A stretch of DNA of 64,000 nucleotides from a bacterium. Lineage in GTDB: Bacteria > Patescibacteriota > Gracilibacteria > BD1-5 > UBA6164. Shown here one piece after another: positions 13,171 to 23,041 of the stretch. A model generated the notes under the pieces. That model made no database searches and was not told the origin of the DNA. It worked only from the letters and a program-made list of their open reading frames with translations. The stretch covers positions 1 through 64,000 of the forward strand of contig JAGXIV010000017.1 in assembly GCA_024635485.1 (NCBI GenBank). The letters are read 5' to 3'. How positions within the stretch are numbered: the stretch's first letter is position 1; each line of letters begins with the position of its first letter. The position numbers and the translations under genes were made by a program.

Positions 13171-13212
13171 ATCAATCACTTAACATAATATAACTTATGT
13201 TAAGTGATTGAT
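13171..13212. repeat. Perfect 18-bp inverted repeat in a 386-bp gap
   Basis: Arms 13171-13188 (ATCAATCACTTAACATAA) and 13195-13212 are exact reverse complements around a 6-base spacer. There is no T-tract on either side, so it is not a normal terminator. It lies 84 bp upstream of the NAGPA gene start and could be an operator or an RNA 5' hairpin. The rest of the gap 13088-13473 is AT-rich and shows no gene that I can support. Confidence 0.8.
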
Positions 13213-13453
13213 GAGTTTTATTAGGAATAAAGTATATTGCTGTAAATATGCTAATTTCATTGATACTGTAATATTTTTAAGTATTTTACTCATTTCTTTA
13301 TTTCATTTATATCTTAATTATACAAATGAATATTAATTTACATTATAATATTATACATTTATTTACGTATGAATTTTTATTAAGTAATACATACATAAAA
13401 TATTTTTTAAGTAATGTAAGACTGTGATCTATAATATGAAATCACTAATAAAA

Positions 13454-13485
13454 ACCATTAATTAAGAATATTCTTAATTAATGGT
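13454..13485 (-). terminator. 32-bp perfect palindrome terminator of the amidase gene
   Basis: ACCATTAATTAAGAAT followed by its exact reverse complement, with no loop bases. On the minus strand it is followed by TTTTTATTAG. It contains the stop codon (13474-13476) of the amidase gene, so the last codons form half of the stem. Confidence 0.75.
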
Positions 13486-14589
13486 ACTGCTTGTATTATT
13501 TAATAATAAAGATTTTTTTACTCATAATTCAATAATTTTTAATTCTGATATCGTTTTTTCACTAATATTTTTTTTATTAAAATATACTGTAATTCTTTCT
13601 AGTACTTGTTCTTTTTCAAATTGTGAAAATTTTGCAACAAGTTCAACTACTTTATCTATCTTTGGATCACTCGTTACTTTTGGTGAAGTGTTAGTATCTA
13701 CTAATGCTTGAGACCTATTCACTGGTTTAAATCCAGCTGTAAATATCAGATTATTGAGACGTATTTGTTCAATTTGTGTATATAGCTTATCTCATGGACA
13801 ACTTGTATGTCATGTGTCTTTATGTCATGCCAGTGTATAATTTTGCTTTGTTTCAAGTGGAAAAGTGTCACAAGCTGCTCAAGCACAAGCCATATTGTAG
13901 TAATATTTGTTTGAAAAATCTATACCATATTTCCATGCAAGATATTTTACTAGTTTCTCTAATGATTTGTATTGTTCTTCATTAATTTCTTTGTTACTAT
14001 AATTTCACATTACTGCAACTCCAAGTGTTGAATAGTTATTCCACACTGAATGTGCAGCAGAAATATAATCTCATCACTTTCTCCCTTCAAATATCTCTCC
14101 ATCGTATCAGATAACATAATTATATCCAATATCTCCCCAAGCTCTATTAATACTATGATATTTATAAATTTGTTTTATTCATTCTAAACTAGATTTATAT
14201 TCATCCGCTGTATGATGAACTACTATTGCATTCACATTTTGAGTATATTTAAGTGGCCATGCAAGTTTGTATCAATCTTTTAGGTCATAATCTTCCCTCT
14301 CTGCTACTGTATTTTCTTTTCAAAAATTTTCATTTATATAATTGAGTATTTTTATGTTTTTTTCTTCCCTTGCTTTTTTAACTTCGGGACTTACGTATGG
14401 TGCAACATAATCACTCCAGCCTTGGAGTATTTTTTGCCAATAGCTTGATTCTCTTGAAGTAAATTCTTCATTTGCTCACCAACTTGCTCTTGGGATAATT
14501 ATTGGTTTTTCTGGCTCTACACTTGTAATCGCAAAAGTTGATTGAGCGAGAGTCAAAAAAAATACACAAAATAATATGATTTTTTTCAT
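13474..14589 (-). CDS. Secreted N-acetylmuramoyl-L-alanine amidase (Amidase_2/PGRP fold)
   Basis: 371 aa with a signal peptide (about 1-20). The Amidase_2 domain spans about 115-275: NAIVVHHTADEYKSSLEGI holds the first zinc His, then GDIGYNYVIGYDGEIFEGR, STLGVAVMGNYS, and LAGHKDTGHTSCPGDKLY with the second zinc His and the catalytic region. This is the T7-lysozyme/PGRP pattern for cutting the MurNAc-L-Ala amide. A region of about 95 residues before the domain and 95 after it is unassigned. Many core glycines are TGA. It probably acts in wall turnover at the surface. Confidence 0.93.
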
Positions 14590-14678
14590 TGATATTTTTA
14601 GAGAATAAAACCATAGTCATACTATGGTTTTATTATTCTTTATCAATGAATTAATCTGAAGATTTAGTGTGAATTTTA

Positions 14679-15719
14679 TTAACTATCAATTCCGTATTTT
14701 TTTATGTGAGCATCATAAATTTCTTGACTGATTTCTCATTTTTTGAGAAGATATTCAAGATATTTCTTCATTGGAATCATTCAGTGCTCCTTCCCTGTTT
14801 CAATGGCTCCATTTATTTGATGAATATGATCTTCACGAATCATATTTTCAATTGCTTTATTCTTTACTAGTACTTCTGTAGCTACTACTCTTGTTCCATC
14901 TTCTTTTTTGATGAGGTCTTGCCATACTACTCATAAAAGTGACTCAGCAATTTGAGCTCTAATATATCCTTTTTCATCTCATGGAAACATATCTACTATT
15001 CTTGAAACTGTTCGAGCAGCTCATGAAGTATGAAGGGTTGCAAATACTAAGTTCCCTGTTTCAGCTGCACGAAGTGCAAGTCGAAATGTTTCAAGGTCTC
15101 GCATTTCACCTACCATAATTACATCACTTGCTTGTCTTAGAGCATATTTGAGTCAATTCTCAAAACTAAGAGTTGAACTTCAAAGTTCTCTTTGCTCTAT
15201 AAGTGATTTTTTACTAGTATGTACAAATTCAATTGGGTCTTCAATTATTATAACATGTTTGTTATAATTTTTATTTATTTCATTAATGAGTGAAGCAAGT
15301 GTCGTTGATTTTCATGAACCTACTCAACCAGTAATAAGTACCAGTCCACTCTTTCTATGTGAAAAACTTTTAATTATTTGAGGTATATTGAGATCATCAA
15401 ATTCTGGAATTGTATCTGCAATGACTCGAAATACCAGACCATATCCATTTTTTTGCTTAAATGCGTTTACTCTAAATCTTCCAAAACCTTCTATTTGAAG
15501 TGAATAATCAAGTTCAAAAGTTGCTTGAAAATTTGCTCTATGCTTTTCTGGAATAATGCTAAAAATCTCAGCGTCTACTTCTTTTTGTTCAAGTATACCA
15601 TAGCTTTCTAGGTAGACTATTTCACCACTTTTTTTAATAGCTGGAAAGTTCCCTGCTGATATAAGAATATCAGAAGCACCCATTTTAACAGCATCTTTAA
15701 GGACTTGAGAAATTATCAT
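14679..15719 (-). CDS. pilT: Type IV pilus retraction ATPase PilT
   Basis: 346 aa, typical for PilT. The N-terminal PAS-like domain ([20 protein letters not shown]) is followed by the RecA-like domain with Walker A GGVGSGKST (about 134-142, one Gly from TGA), an Asp-box region [11 protein letters not shown], Walker [11 protein letters not shown] and the His-box [18 protein letters not shown]. PilT hexamers depolymerise pili for twitching or uptake of DNA. Pilus ATPases are common in CPR, where they are linked to host attachment. No other pilus gene is in the window. Confidence 0.95.
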
Positions 15720-15776
15720 AGTTGTATAATAAATAATAGTTACTTTTATGATAGCATAAATTTATAATGCGAGCAA

Positions 15777-16538
15777 TTATTTTATCAAAGTATTATAATA
15801 TTCTTCAAATTCTCTAAAAGTAATATCTCATTTTCAATAAAAATCGAATAACTTCTTGAATATTACATCCGATATTTCTAAGTACTTTCGAATATTTCTG
15901 AGTCCATGGATATATAATTCTAGAACTTGTTTCGATCTATATATATTTTTATTGACTCATAATAAAAATTTAAAATAATTTACATCTTTTTTCCATTTTG
16001 ATATTTCTACTCACATTTCTATGGAAAATGGAAAATCAGCATAATACAAGAACTCTGGAAAATTCATTCAAACAGTAGATACATCTAAGTCTGCTAAAAG
16101 GATAGCATATTTATCTGTATTTTTTGCTCTATTTTTAAATACAGTTCCTATAATTGATTTACGAACTATACCATAATCAATTCACGAATAATTATATTTT
16201 TGTTCAAAATTTATGATTCATTCAAAGGCAATATCAACTGAACGAAACTCATCTAAATCCCTTGATGTTCCAGTGTGACCTGCATCATGAAAGAGTGCTG
16301 CTATAAATAAGCTCTTTATTTCTATTATATTAAATGAATGTCTTTGTAATTTTAAAACTCACTCTGCTACTTTAAGTGCATGCAGAAAATTATGATATGG
16401 AACATGTGAGTTATAGGATTCTCTTATTTCTATGAGTTGTTTTTTTGTAATAAGCTGTGATTGTGAAAGATGTTCAATCAGAATTGATTCTTCTTGAGTT
16501 TTATAAGTGAATTGAGAAAGTGTTTTTTTATTTTTCAT
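15777..16538 (-). CDS. HD-domain phosphohydrolase (PDEase-like)
   Basis: 253 aa. YHNFLHALKVAEGVLKL and SLFIAALFHDAGHTG give the H...HD pattern of an HD domain. The YHNxxHxxxV form is nearest to class I cyclic nucleotide phosphodiesterases. A further conserved Asp is in ILLADLDVSTVG. The start is taken at the ATG at 16536-16538; an in-frame GTG 21 bp upstream (16559) is possible. Metal-dependent phosphohydrolase is likely; the substrate, whether cyclic nucleotide or other, is not shown by the sequence. Confidence 0.8.
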
Positions 16539-16578
16539 ACTCAAATAATAGCATAACACTTCCCTTTTACAAAAAATT

Positions 16579-16606
16579 TTGACTTTTTGGTGACTCTTTT
16601 TATTAT
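16579..16606 (+). promoter_or_regulatory. Promoter of the thrS leader transcript
   Basis: TTGACT (16579-16584) and TATTAT (16601-16606) with a 16-bp spacer give a good sigma70 match. Transcription would start near 16613, about 26 bases before the leader peptide ATG. Confidence 0.6.
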
Positions 16607-16638
16607 TGATTTAGGTATTACTTAAAGAAAGCACGTAT

Positions 16639-16695
16639 ATGCTAGCATTACTTGAAACATCTACAACTCCCACTCTCACTTGAGGGATTTTGTAG
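16639..16695 (+). CDS. Threonine-rich leader peptide (thrS attenuator)
   Basis: An 18-aa ORF, MLALLETSTTPTLTGGIL. Five of the eight residues at positions 7-14 are Thr (codons ACA, ACA, ACT, ACT, ACT), and residue 15 is a TGA Gly. It sits between a promoter and a terminator just before threonyl-tRNA synthetase. This is the layout of ribosome-mediated attenuation, as in pheM before pheST of E. coli. A ribosome stalled on uncharged Thr-tRNA would keep segment 1 of the RNA occupied and let transcription proceed into thrS. Confidence 0.75.
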
Positions 16696-16745
16696 TTTAC
16701 TAGCAGTAATTTCTATAATCTCTCAGCCTTATGAGAGATTTTTTT
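16661..16745 (+). terminator. thrS transcription attenuator with three exclusive hairpins
   Basis: Terminator 3:4 is AATCTCTCA (16717-16725) with TGAGAGATT (16732-16740) and a T-tract to 16745. Antiterminator 2:3 is TGAGGGATT (16681-16689) with the same AATCTCTCA, nine pairs including one G-U. Pause hairpin 1:2 is CTACAACTCCC (16661-16671) with GGGATTTTGTAG (16684-16695), with a small internal loop. Segment 1 lies inside the Thr codon run of the leader ORF. The three pairings exclude each other as in classical attenuators. Confidence 0.75.
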
Positions 16746-16764
16746 ATATATTAAATTTGAGAGA

Positions 16765-18651
16765 ATGAATTATCCAGTTGAACTTAAAAGACACTGACTT
16801 GCACATGTTATGGCTCAAGCAGTACAAGAAAACTTTCCAGAAGTAAAAATAGCAACTGGTCCATATACAGATGATGGATTTTATTATGATTTTGATTTTG
16901 CTAGTGAGGAAATATCTGATAAAGATTTCAAAAAAATTGAAAAATCAATGAAAAAGATTGTTTCGCAAAATCAAAATTTTGTAATGTTTGAAGTAAGCTA
17001 TGAAGAAGCAAAAGAAATTTTATTCCAGATGTGAGAGGAATTTAAGATTGAGCTTGTTGAAAGACTTGAATCTGGTGAATTTAAAAACAAGGAAAAAATC
17101 ACGGGAAGAATATCATTTTATCTCAATGTTTGAAAATGAAAATCTACGGAAAAAAATAGTGCAACACAAGCATTTTTGAAAGAAAAATGATTTTTTGCTT
17201 TTGAGGATATGGATGGAGATCAGGTGAAAAATCTTAAATTCATTGATATGTGTACTGGTCCTCATGTTGAAAGTACAGCAAATTTAGATGCAAATAGTTT
17301 TAAGTTAGCGAGAATTGCTTGAGCGTATTGGCTTTGAAATTCAGAAAATATACAACTTACAAGGATATACGCTTTTGCATTTGAAAATAAAGAGCAACTT
17401 GATAAACATTTGCACATGTTAGAAGAGGCAAAAAAAAGAGATCATAGAATTCTTGGTAAAAAATTAAAACTCTTTACTACTTCTGACCTTGTGTGATCTT
17501 GACTTCCACTGATGCAACCAAAAGGAATGATTATTCGAAAAGCAATTGAAGATTATTTATGGGATCTTCATAAAAATAGATGATATGATCGAGTTTGGAC
17601 TCCACATCTTGCAAAAGAAGAACTCTATCAAACATCCTGACATGCTGGGAAATATCTAGAAGATATGTTTTCTGTATATGGTTGAACGAGCAAGGAAAAT
17701 TTCTTTCTGAAACCTATGAATTGCCCTCATCATATGCAAATCTTTGCTGACAATCAGTTTTCATATAGAGATATGCCAATACGTTATTTTGAACCAGCAA
17801 CAGTCTACAGAGATGAAAAAACAGGACAACTCTCAGGTTTAACTCGAGTACGATCTATTACACAAGACGACGGACATCTCTTCTGTAGAGTCTCACAAAT
17901 TCAAGAAGAAGTGGGTGCTATTGTTGAAATTGTAAAAGAATTTTATAAAACATTTGGACTACTCGAAGGATATTGGGTATCACTTTCAGTTCGAGATCCT
18001 GAAACTCCTGAAAAATATATTGGTTGAAATGATGTTTGGGAAATAGCGGAAAAATCACTGGAAGAAGCTGCAAAAGCACAGGGGCTTAACTATAGAGAAA
18101 TGCCTGGAGAAGCAGCATTTTATGGTCCAAAACTTGATTTTATGTTCCAAGATGCTATAGGACGAGAATGGCAACTTGCAACAATTCAATGTGATTTTAA
18201 TCAACCAAATAGATTTGAACTTAGTTTTAAAAATGAAGATAATGAAGACGAACAACCTGTTGTAATTCACAGAGCTATATCTGGGTCACTTGAGAGGTTT
18301 ATGGGAATTATGATTGAGCACTTTGCTGGGACATTCCCACTTTGGCTTGCTCCTGAACAAGTACGACTCGTTCCCGTTGCAGAAAACTTTGCTGATTATG
18401 CTTTTGACGTAAAGAAAAAACTTGAAGCTCAGTGAGTGAGAGTTACAGTTGATGCTTCTACAGATAGTCTGAATAAAAAAGTAAGAAATGCGGAACAAAT
18501 GCATGTAAACTATATTTTAGTAGTAGGTGAAGAAGAAGTAAAAAATAGCTCTGTGGCTGTCAGAAATTATAAGACAAAAGAACAAAGTGTTATGAAAATA
18601 GAAGGATTTACTGAAATGCTAGAAAGTGAGATTATTGAGAAGAAGTTATAA
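16765..18651 (+). CDS. thrS: Threonyl-tRNA synthetase, lacking the N-terminal TGS domain
   Basis: 628 aa. It starts directly in the editing domain, with [12 protein letters not shown] (the HxxxH motif) at residues about 9-20 and [10 protein letters not shown] for the second editing motif. The class II catalytic core has zinc ligands Cys320 (MNCPHHM), His371 (DDGHLF) and His502 ([10 protein letters not shown]), motif 2 near [15 protein letters not shown] and motif 3 with SLERFMG. The anticodon-binding domain is about 525-628 ([11 protein letters not shown]). Most bacterial ThrRS begin with a TGS domain of about 60 residues that is absent here. The gene is controlled by the leader attenuator upstream. 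Confidence 0.97.
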
Positions 18652-18763
18652 AAATATAGAACTAAAAAGTTTATTGATACTGGAATATTTTTTGCTAATT
18701 ACTCATATACTCTTATCGTATATATTATTCTAGTATTCATTTTAGCATTTAATATATTTTAGT

Positions 18764-20104
18764 ATGGCGCTTGATAATCACATAGAAGATAAACAAGATA
18801 CACAGACAGAGCTTATGAACTTATGAGCAGTTTGATTATGGCTAGAAATTTGCAATGCTGCTATAAAAAAATCCTTAGAAATACAAACATCATTTGTAGA
18901 AGAATCAAAAACACTTGCTTTACAAACTACAAGAGCTATGCAAGATAATGCCAGAACAGCTTGTAATGTTCTTTCTCATTCTCGTATTCCAGAAGTAGCT
19001 CATTATGCAAAAGTTACAGAATCATATATATTTAATACTCATAAAAGAAAATTTGAAATACCAAATGCTAAAAGTTTAGAGCGAGTTAATTTTCATCCAC
19101 TTGCAGATATAATTCATGTGACTCCAGAACTAATAAATCCAAACATTAGACCAAAACTTGTTATTCCAGCTGCAAGTAGTCATGATGAGATGTTGGCTCA
19201 AGATACATCGGCTGCTATGACTCGTTATGAAACAGATCATCATGTACTCGCAAGGAAGTCTTGAGAAGATCTTGATTCTGGAATTGACAGTACTATGAAT
19301 GCTGAAATAGGAATGATGGTCGAAGCACTTAAACTCATGAATGAGAAATATCCCGACGGCTTTGATGTACTTGCTATTTGTGAAGGGACACAAGTTGGTT
19401 TTATTGCATCAATGGTATGTTTAGAGGAATACTGATTTGCTCCTAGAAATTTTGTTTGAATTGCGGCAGCTACGTTTCCAGATGCATATCCATCTGAAGT
19501 TTCTACATCTTCCAGAGAAGTTTCAAATAAGGATGTAGATTCTTTATCAGTAAATCTTCCATCTTGAGTTAGAGTTATTCCAGCAGAGATTAATATACTT
19601 AATTTTCTTGGTCAAAGTTTTCAAGCAAATGCAAAAAGAGCACTAGAATTATATACTAAATGACTCCATGACGAAGATCTTACAAGAAAAGGAATTCACC
19701 AAAACCATCTTATGATGAATGGAAGAAGTTTTACATCTGCAAGTTTTTTAGGGACAGAAGATGAACTAGGAAAAAAAGATAGATATTTTACTGATCCAGA
19801 ACTTCAAAAGGGCTACTGAATATTTAATGGTAAAAAGTATCCAATCAAAAATTATAATACTTGAAAATATATTACTGTGGGATGAGATAATGATGAAATA
19901 GCTCCTCCAAAACAAGGAGATGCTATATTAGAAGAACTTGATGCAGAAGTAAGATGAAATCCTATAAGAGTTACAGGAGGACATTATTCCACATTTACTT
20001 GATCAAATTGGAGAAAATTATGATATCCATGAATTGTTCAACAAACTGACTGAGTGACGCTTGATCCTGCTATATTTAAAGAAGATATAATCTTTGCTGC
20101 TTAG
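18764..20104 (+). CDS. PHA-depolymerase-like alpha/beta hydrolase with helical N-terminus
   Basis: 446 aa. The nucleophile elbow is FDVLAICEGTQVGF with Cys206 in place of Ser. An acidic stretch ITVGGDNDEIAPPKQG (Asp375 or Asp377) and GGHYSTFTGSNWRKLGYPGI (His407) complete a Cys-Asp-His triad. Pattern and spacing agree with intracellular poly(3-hydroxybutyrate) depolymerases (PHB_depo_C), where the C-terminal motif is GHYGxFSGxRWR. The first 70 residues are amphipathic helix, reminiscent of phasins. Substrate is uncertain because no PHA synthase is in view; a storage-polymer or other acyl ester is possible. It stops 4 bases into the convergent recX. Confidence 0.65.
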
Positions 20105-20706
20105 TTTAAAACTATAGTTTTCACCTCATCATATTTAAATCACTTGGAAATTAATTTCTGAGTGATTTTTTGTTTTCCTTCTCTCGAATTCAATAGTTCA
20201 GGCTTACTTGAGATTATTTTGTCATATTCTCTTCGTATATTTTCTCACTCTCCTACTGGAAAGTACTCACTGAGAAGTCATTCTAGTATTTCCCTATCTG
20301 CTGAGGTTTCTCAAAGATTATAAAAAATATAACTTCGACTCTTCCCTCTTGTTGCGAAATTTTGTATTTTTTTACGAAGCCATATCTCATCCAAAATACT
20401 TTCTCCTGATTCGATCATTGGTTCTAAATATTTCTCAACTTTTTCACTGGGAAAAAGCTTCTCTCTCATTTTTTGTCTGATATATCGAAAGTTTTTATTT
20501 CGAAATAGGTAATTATCTATCTTAGCTTTTATGATTTCATCTTCTTGCAAGAGATGTTCAATGTCTTTAAAAATCACATCAGCATCTTCCCTCTCTCCTT
20601 TTTCATAGAGTTTTTGGAGGAGACGACCATTACTTGGGTAATATCTAAAATAATACCACAAAGAGTAATCTTTGAGTCGCTGAGAAGTGTATTTTGTGTT
20701 ATTCAT
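20101..20706 (-). CDS. recX: RecX family regulatory protein
   Basis: 201 aa. Repeated three-helix units are seen: YTSQRLKDYSLWYYFRYYPS, then LLQEDEIIKAKIDNYLFRN with FRYIRQKMREKLFP, and GKQKITQKLISKGFKYDEVK near the end. These match the RecX repeats that bind the groove of the RecA filament and control recombination. It is longer at its N-terminus than some RecX. It converges on the hydrolase gene with a 4-base overlap and diverges from groES across 74 bp. No recA is in the window. Confidence 0.8.
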
Positions 20707-20734
20707 AAAAGTATTGAAATTTAATATGAGTCCC

Positions 20735-20754
20735 TATACTTATAAATAAGTATA
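20735..20754. promoter_or_regulatory. 9-2-9 inverted repeat before groES, possible operator
   Basis: TATACTTAT, AA, ATAAGTATA is a perfect inverted repeat 26 bp before the groES start, in the divergent recX-groES gap. The left arm contains a TATACT that could be a -10 box. It is not CIRCE (TTAGCACTC-N9-GAGTGCTAA), which I do not find here. Confidence 0.4.
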
Positions 20755-20780
20755 TTTATATTTTTCTAAGTCAAAATTTT

Positions 20781-21059
20781 ATGAAAATAGAACCTCTCTT
20801 TGATAGAGTTGTGCTCAGAGCTATTGAAGCTGAAAGCATAACAAATTCAGGAATATATATTCCTGATAGTAGTTCAAAAGAAAGACCCTTTATCTATGAA
20901 GTTATAGCTGTGTGACCTGGAAAAAAAGACCGAGATATGTCGAGTGTTTCTGTGGGAGACAAGGTCTTAGCTGGACAGTTTTCTGGTGATGAAGTGAAAC
21001 TATGAAATGATGAATACAAAGTTGTAGCGATTGAATATATTTTATGAAAAGTAATATAA
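20781..21059 (+). CDS. groES: Co-chaperonin GroES
   Basis: 92 aa. IEPLFDRVVLRAIEAES, then the mobile loop TNSGIYIPDSSSKE with a conserved hydrophobic tripeptide, EVIAVGPGKKD, VGDKVLAGQFSGDEVKL and EYKVVAIEYILG. All are standard GroES landmarks, with TGA Gly in VGPG. The heptamer caps GroEL. It is first of a three-gene unit, with a small thioredoxin-like gene two bases downstream and groEL after that. Confidence 0.96.
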
Positions 21060-21061
21060 TT

Positions 21062-21289
21062 ATGAAAAAACTATTTACCTCAGATAATTGTGTGAATTGT
21101 GTTGCTGCAAAAAAAACTATTTCAGACAAAGGACTTGATATAGAAATAATTCATATTGATCCAATGACGAGATGAGGTAGGGATTTACAAATGCAATATA
21201 GAGTTATGGGAGTACCAACTCTTATAACATTTGAAAATGATGAAGAAGTTTCAAGACAAGTTGGAGTTATTGATTTTACTAATATATAA
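21062..21289 (+). CDS. Small thioredoxin/glutaredoxin-fold protein between groES and groEL
   Basis: 75 aa. KKLFTSDNCVNCVAAKKTI holds a CxxC active site (CVNC) at the end of the first strand, and the cis-Pro motif VMGVPTLITFEN follows. This is the minimal thioredoxin fold seen in NrdH-like or glutaredoxin-like proteins. Two bases separate it from groES and five from groEL, so it is surely co-transcribed with the chaperonin. A redox function on folding clients or on ribonucleotide reductase is possible; only the fold and the CxxC are seen. Confidence 0.85.
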
Positions 21290-21294
21290 TTTAT

Positions 21295-22944
21295 ATGCCG
21301 AAAGAAATTAAATTTTGAGATGATGCCCGTTCAGCAATGTTTGCTGGGATTGAGCAAGTAGCAAAAACAGTAACAGTGACAATGTGACCAAGAGGTCGAA
21401 ATGTCGTGTTTGATAGAGGATATGGTGCTCCACAGGTAACGAATGATGGAGCGACTATAGCAAAAGAAATAGAACTCCAAGATACGTTTGAAAATATGGG
21501 AGCAGAACTTATAAAAGAAGCAGCAGAAAGAACAAATACTCTTGCATGAGATGGAACAACAACTGCGACACTCCTCACATACGCTTTGGCAAAAGAATGA
21601 CTCAGTAAAATAAAGTCTTGAGTTAATTCAGTAGAACTTAAAAATGGTATGAGGTTTGCAGGAGAACTGGTTTGAAAAGAACTGACGAAAAATGCTAAAC
21701 TTATTAGTACTCAAGAAGAAATTTCTCAAGTGGCAACTATTTCTGCGCAAGATGCTGAAGTAGGACAAATTATTGCAACAGCTATGCAAAAAGTATGAAA
21801 TGATGGAGTTATTACGGTTGAGGAATGACAGACTTTTGATATGGAGGTTGAGATAACGGAATGAATGCAGTTTGACCAATGATATATGAGTCCCTATATG
21901 GTCTCTAATATGGATAAAATGAGTTCTGAGATAGCTGACGCTCCAATACTCATTACCGATAAGAAGATATCTAATATGAAGGAAATACTGCCTCTTTTAG
22001 AACAACTTGTGAATTCAGGAAAAAAAGAGCTTGTTATTATTGCCGAAGATATAGATGGAGAAGCACTTACCACTATCATACTCAATAAACTCAAGGGGGT
22101 TTTAAATGTACTTGGTATTAAAGCTCCAGGATTTTGAGAAAAGAAAAAAGAAAACCTGAAAGATATTGCTATTCTTACTGGCTGAACGGTTATTGCAGAA
22201 GAGCTTTGAATGAAATTAGAAAATGTATCGCTTGAACATTTAGGGAGTGCAAAGAATGTTATTGCAACTCAATCTATCACTACGATTATTTCATGAGCAT
22301 GAGATAGTGAAGAGATAGCTTCAAGAGTAAATGAACTCAAAAATCAATACCAAACGACACAAAGTACATATGATAAAGAAAAACTTGCAGAAAGAATAGC
22401 AAGACTTGCAGGATGAGTTGCTGTAATCAAAGTTGGAGCAGCAAGTGAGGTCGAAATGAAAGAAAAAAAGCTTAGAATAGAAGATGCACTCAACGCTACA
22501 AGAGCTGCTGTAGCAGAATGAGTTGTTGCTGGATGATGAATTGCCTTACTTCGAGCATCAAAAGTACTTGAATGACTCGACCTATGAAGTGTAGATAAAA
22601 ATATCTGAGCTGAAATAGTGAGAGAAGCTCTTTCTTATCCATTGAAACAAATAGTTCGAAACTCTGGTCGAGATGAAAACCTTGTTCTTAAAGAATTATT
22701 GAGTCAATCAGATATTAATTATTGATATGATGCTGCAAAAGAAGAATTTACAGATATGTTAGAAGCTGGAATTATTGATCCCAAAAAAGTTGAAAGAATT
22801 GCTTTACAAGAAGCTATTTCTCTTGCTTGAATGTTTCTCACAACAGAATCTGCGATTGCTGATATTCCTAAAAAAACAGATGAAAATTGAGAAATCCCGA
22901 ATATGTGATGAATGTGAGGTATGCCGTGAATGGGAATGATGTAA
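21295..22944 (+). CDS. groEL: Chaperonin GroEL
   Basis: 549 aa, full length. The ATP site includes [13 protein letters not shown] and [11 protein letters not shown]. The apical domain and [20 protein letters not shown] are present, and the tail is the usual Gly-Met repeat (GGMGGMPGMGMM), in which most glycines are TGA codons. It forms the double ring that folds proteins with GroES. It is third in the groES-thioredoxin-groEL unit and is followed by a clear terminator. Confidence 0.98.
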
Positions 22945-22954
22945 GGTATTTTTT

Positions 22955-22983
22955 AAAAGCTCTGATATTTTCAGAGCTTTTTT
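22955..22983 (+). terminator. Intrinsic terminator after groEL
   Basis: AAAAGCTCTGA, loop TATTT, TCAGAGC followed by six T. Confidence 0.9.
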
Positions 22984-22990
22984 GTATTAA

Positions 22991-23019
22991 TTGACAGTTT
23001 ATGATAGTATCATTAATAA
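22991..23019 (+). promoter_or_regulatory. Candidate promoter after the groEL terminator
   Basis: TTGACA (22991-22996) and TAATAA (23014-23019) with 17 bp between. The next gene starts at 23042. Confidence 0.5.
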
Positions 23020-23041
23020 TATACATTCAAGTATTCTTATT

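Noticed and set aside
15777-16559. GTG start at 16559 for the HD protein
   Set aside because: The purine-rich stretch abuts the GTG with no spacing; the ATG at 16538 fits the conserved part as well.
16560-16764. T-box riboswitch before thrS
   Set aside because: The region is too short, and no T-box sequence or specifier hairpin is seen; the Thr codon run and three-way pairing fit ribosome-mediated attenuation better.
20707-20780. CIRCE element for groESL
   Set aside because: No TTAGCACTC-N9-GAGTGCTAA; the inverted repeat present is different.
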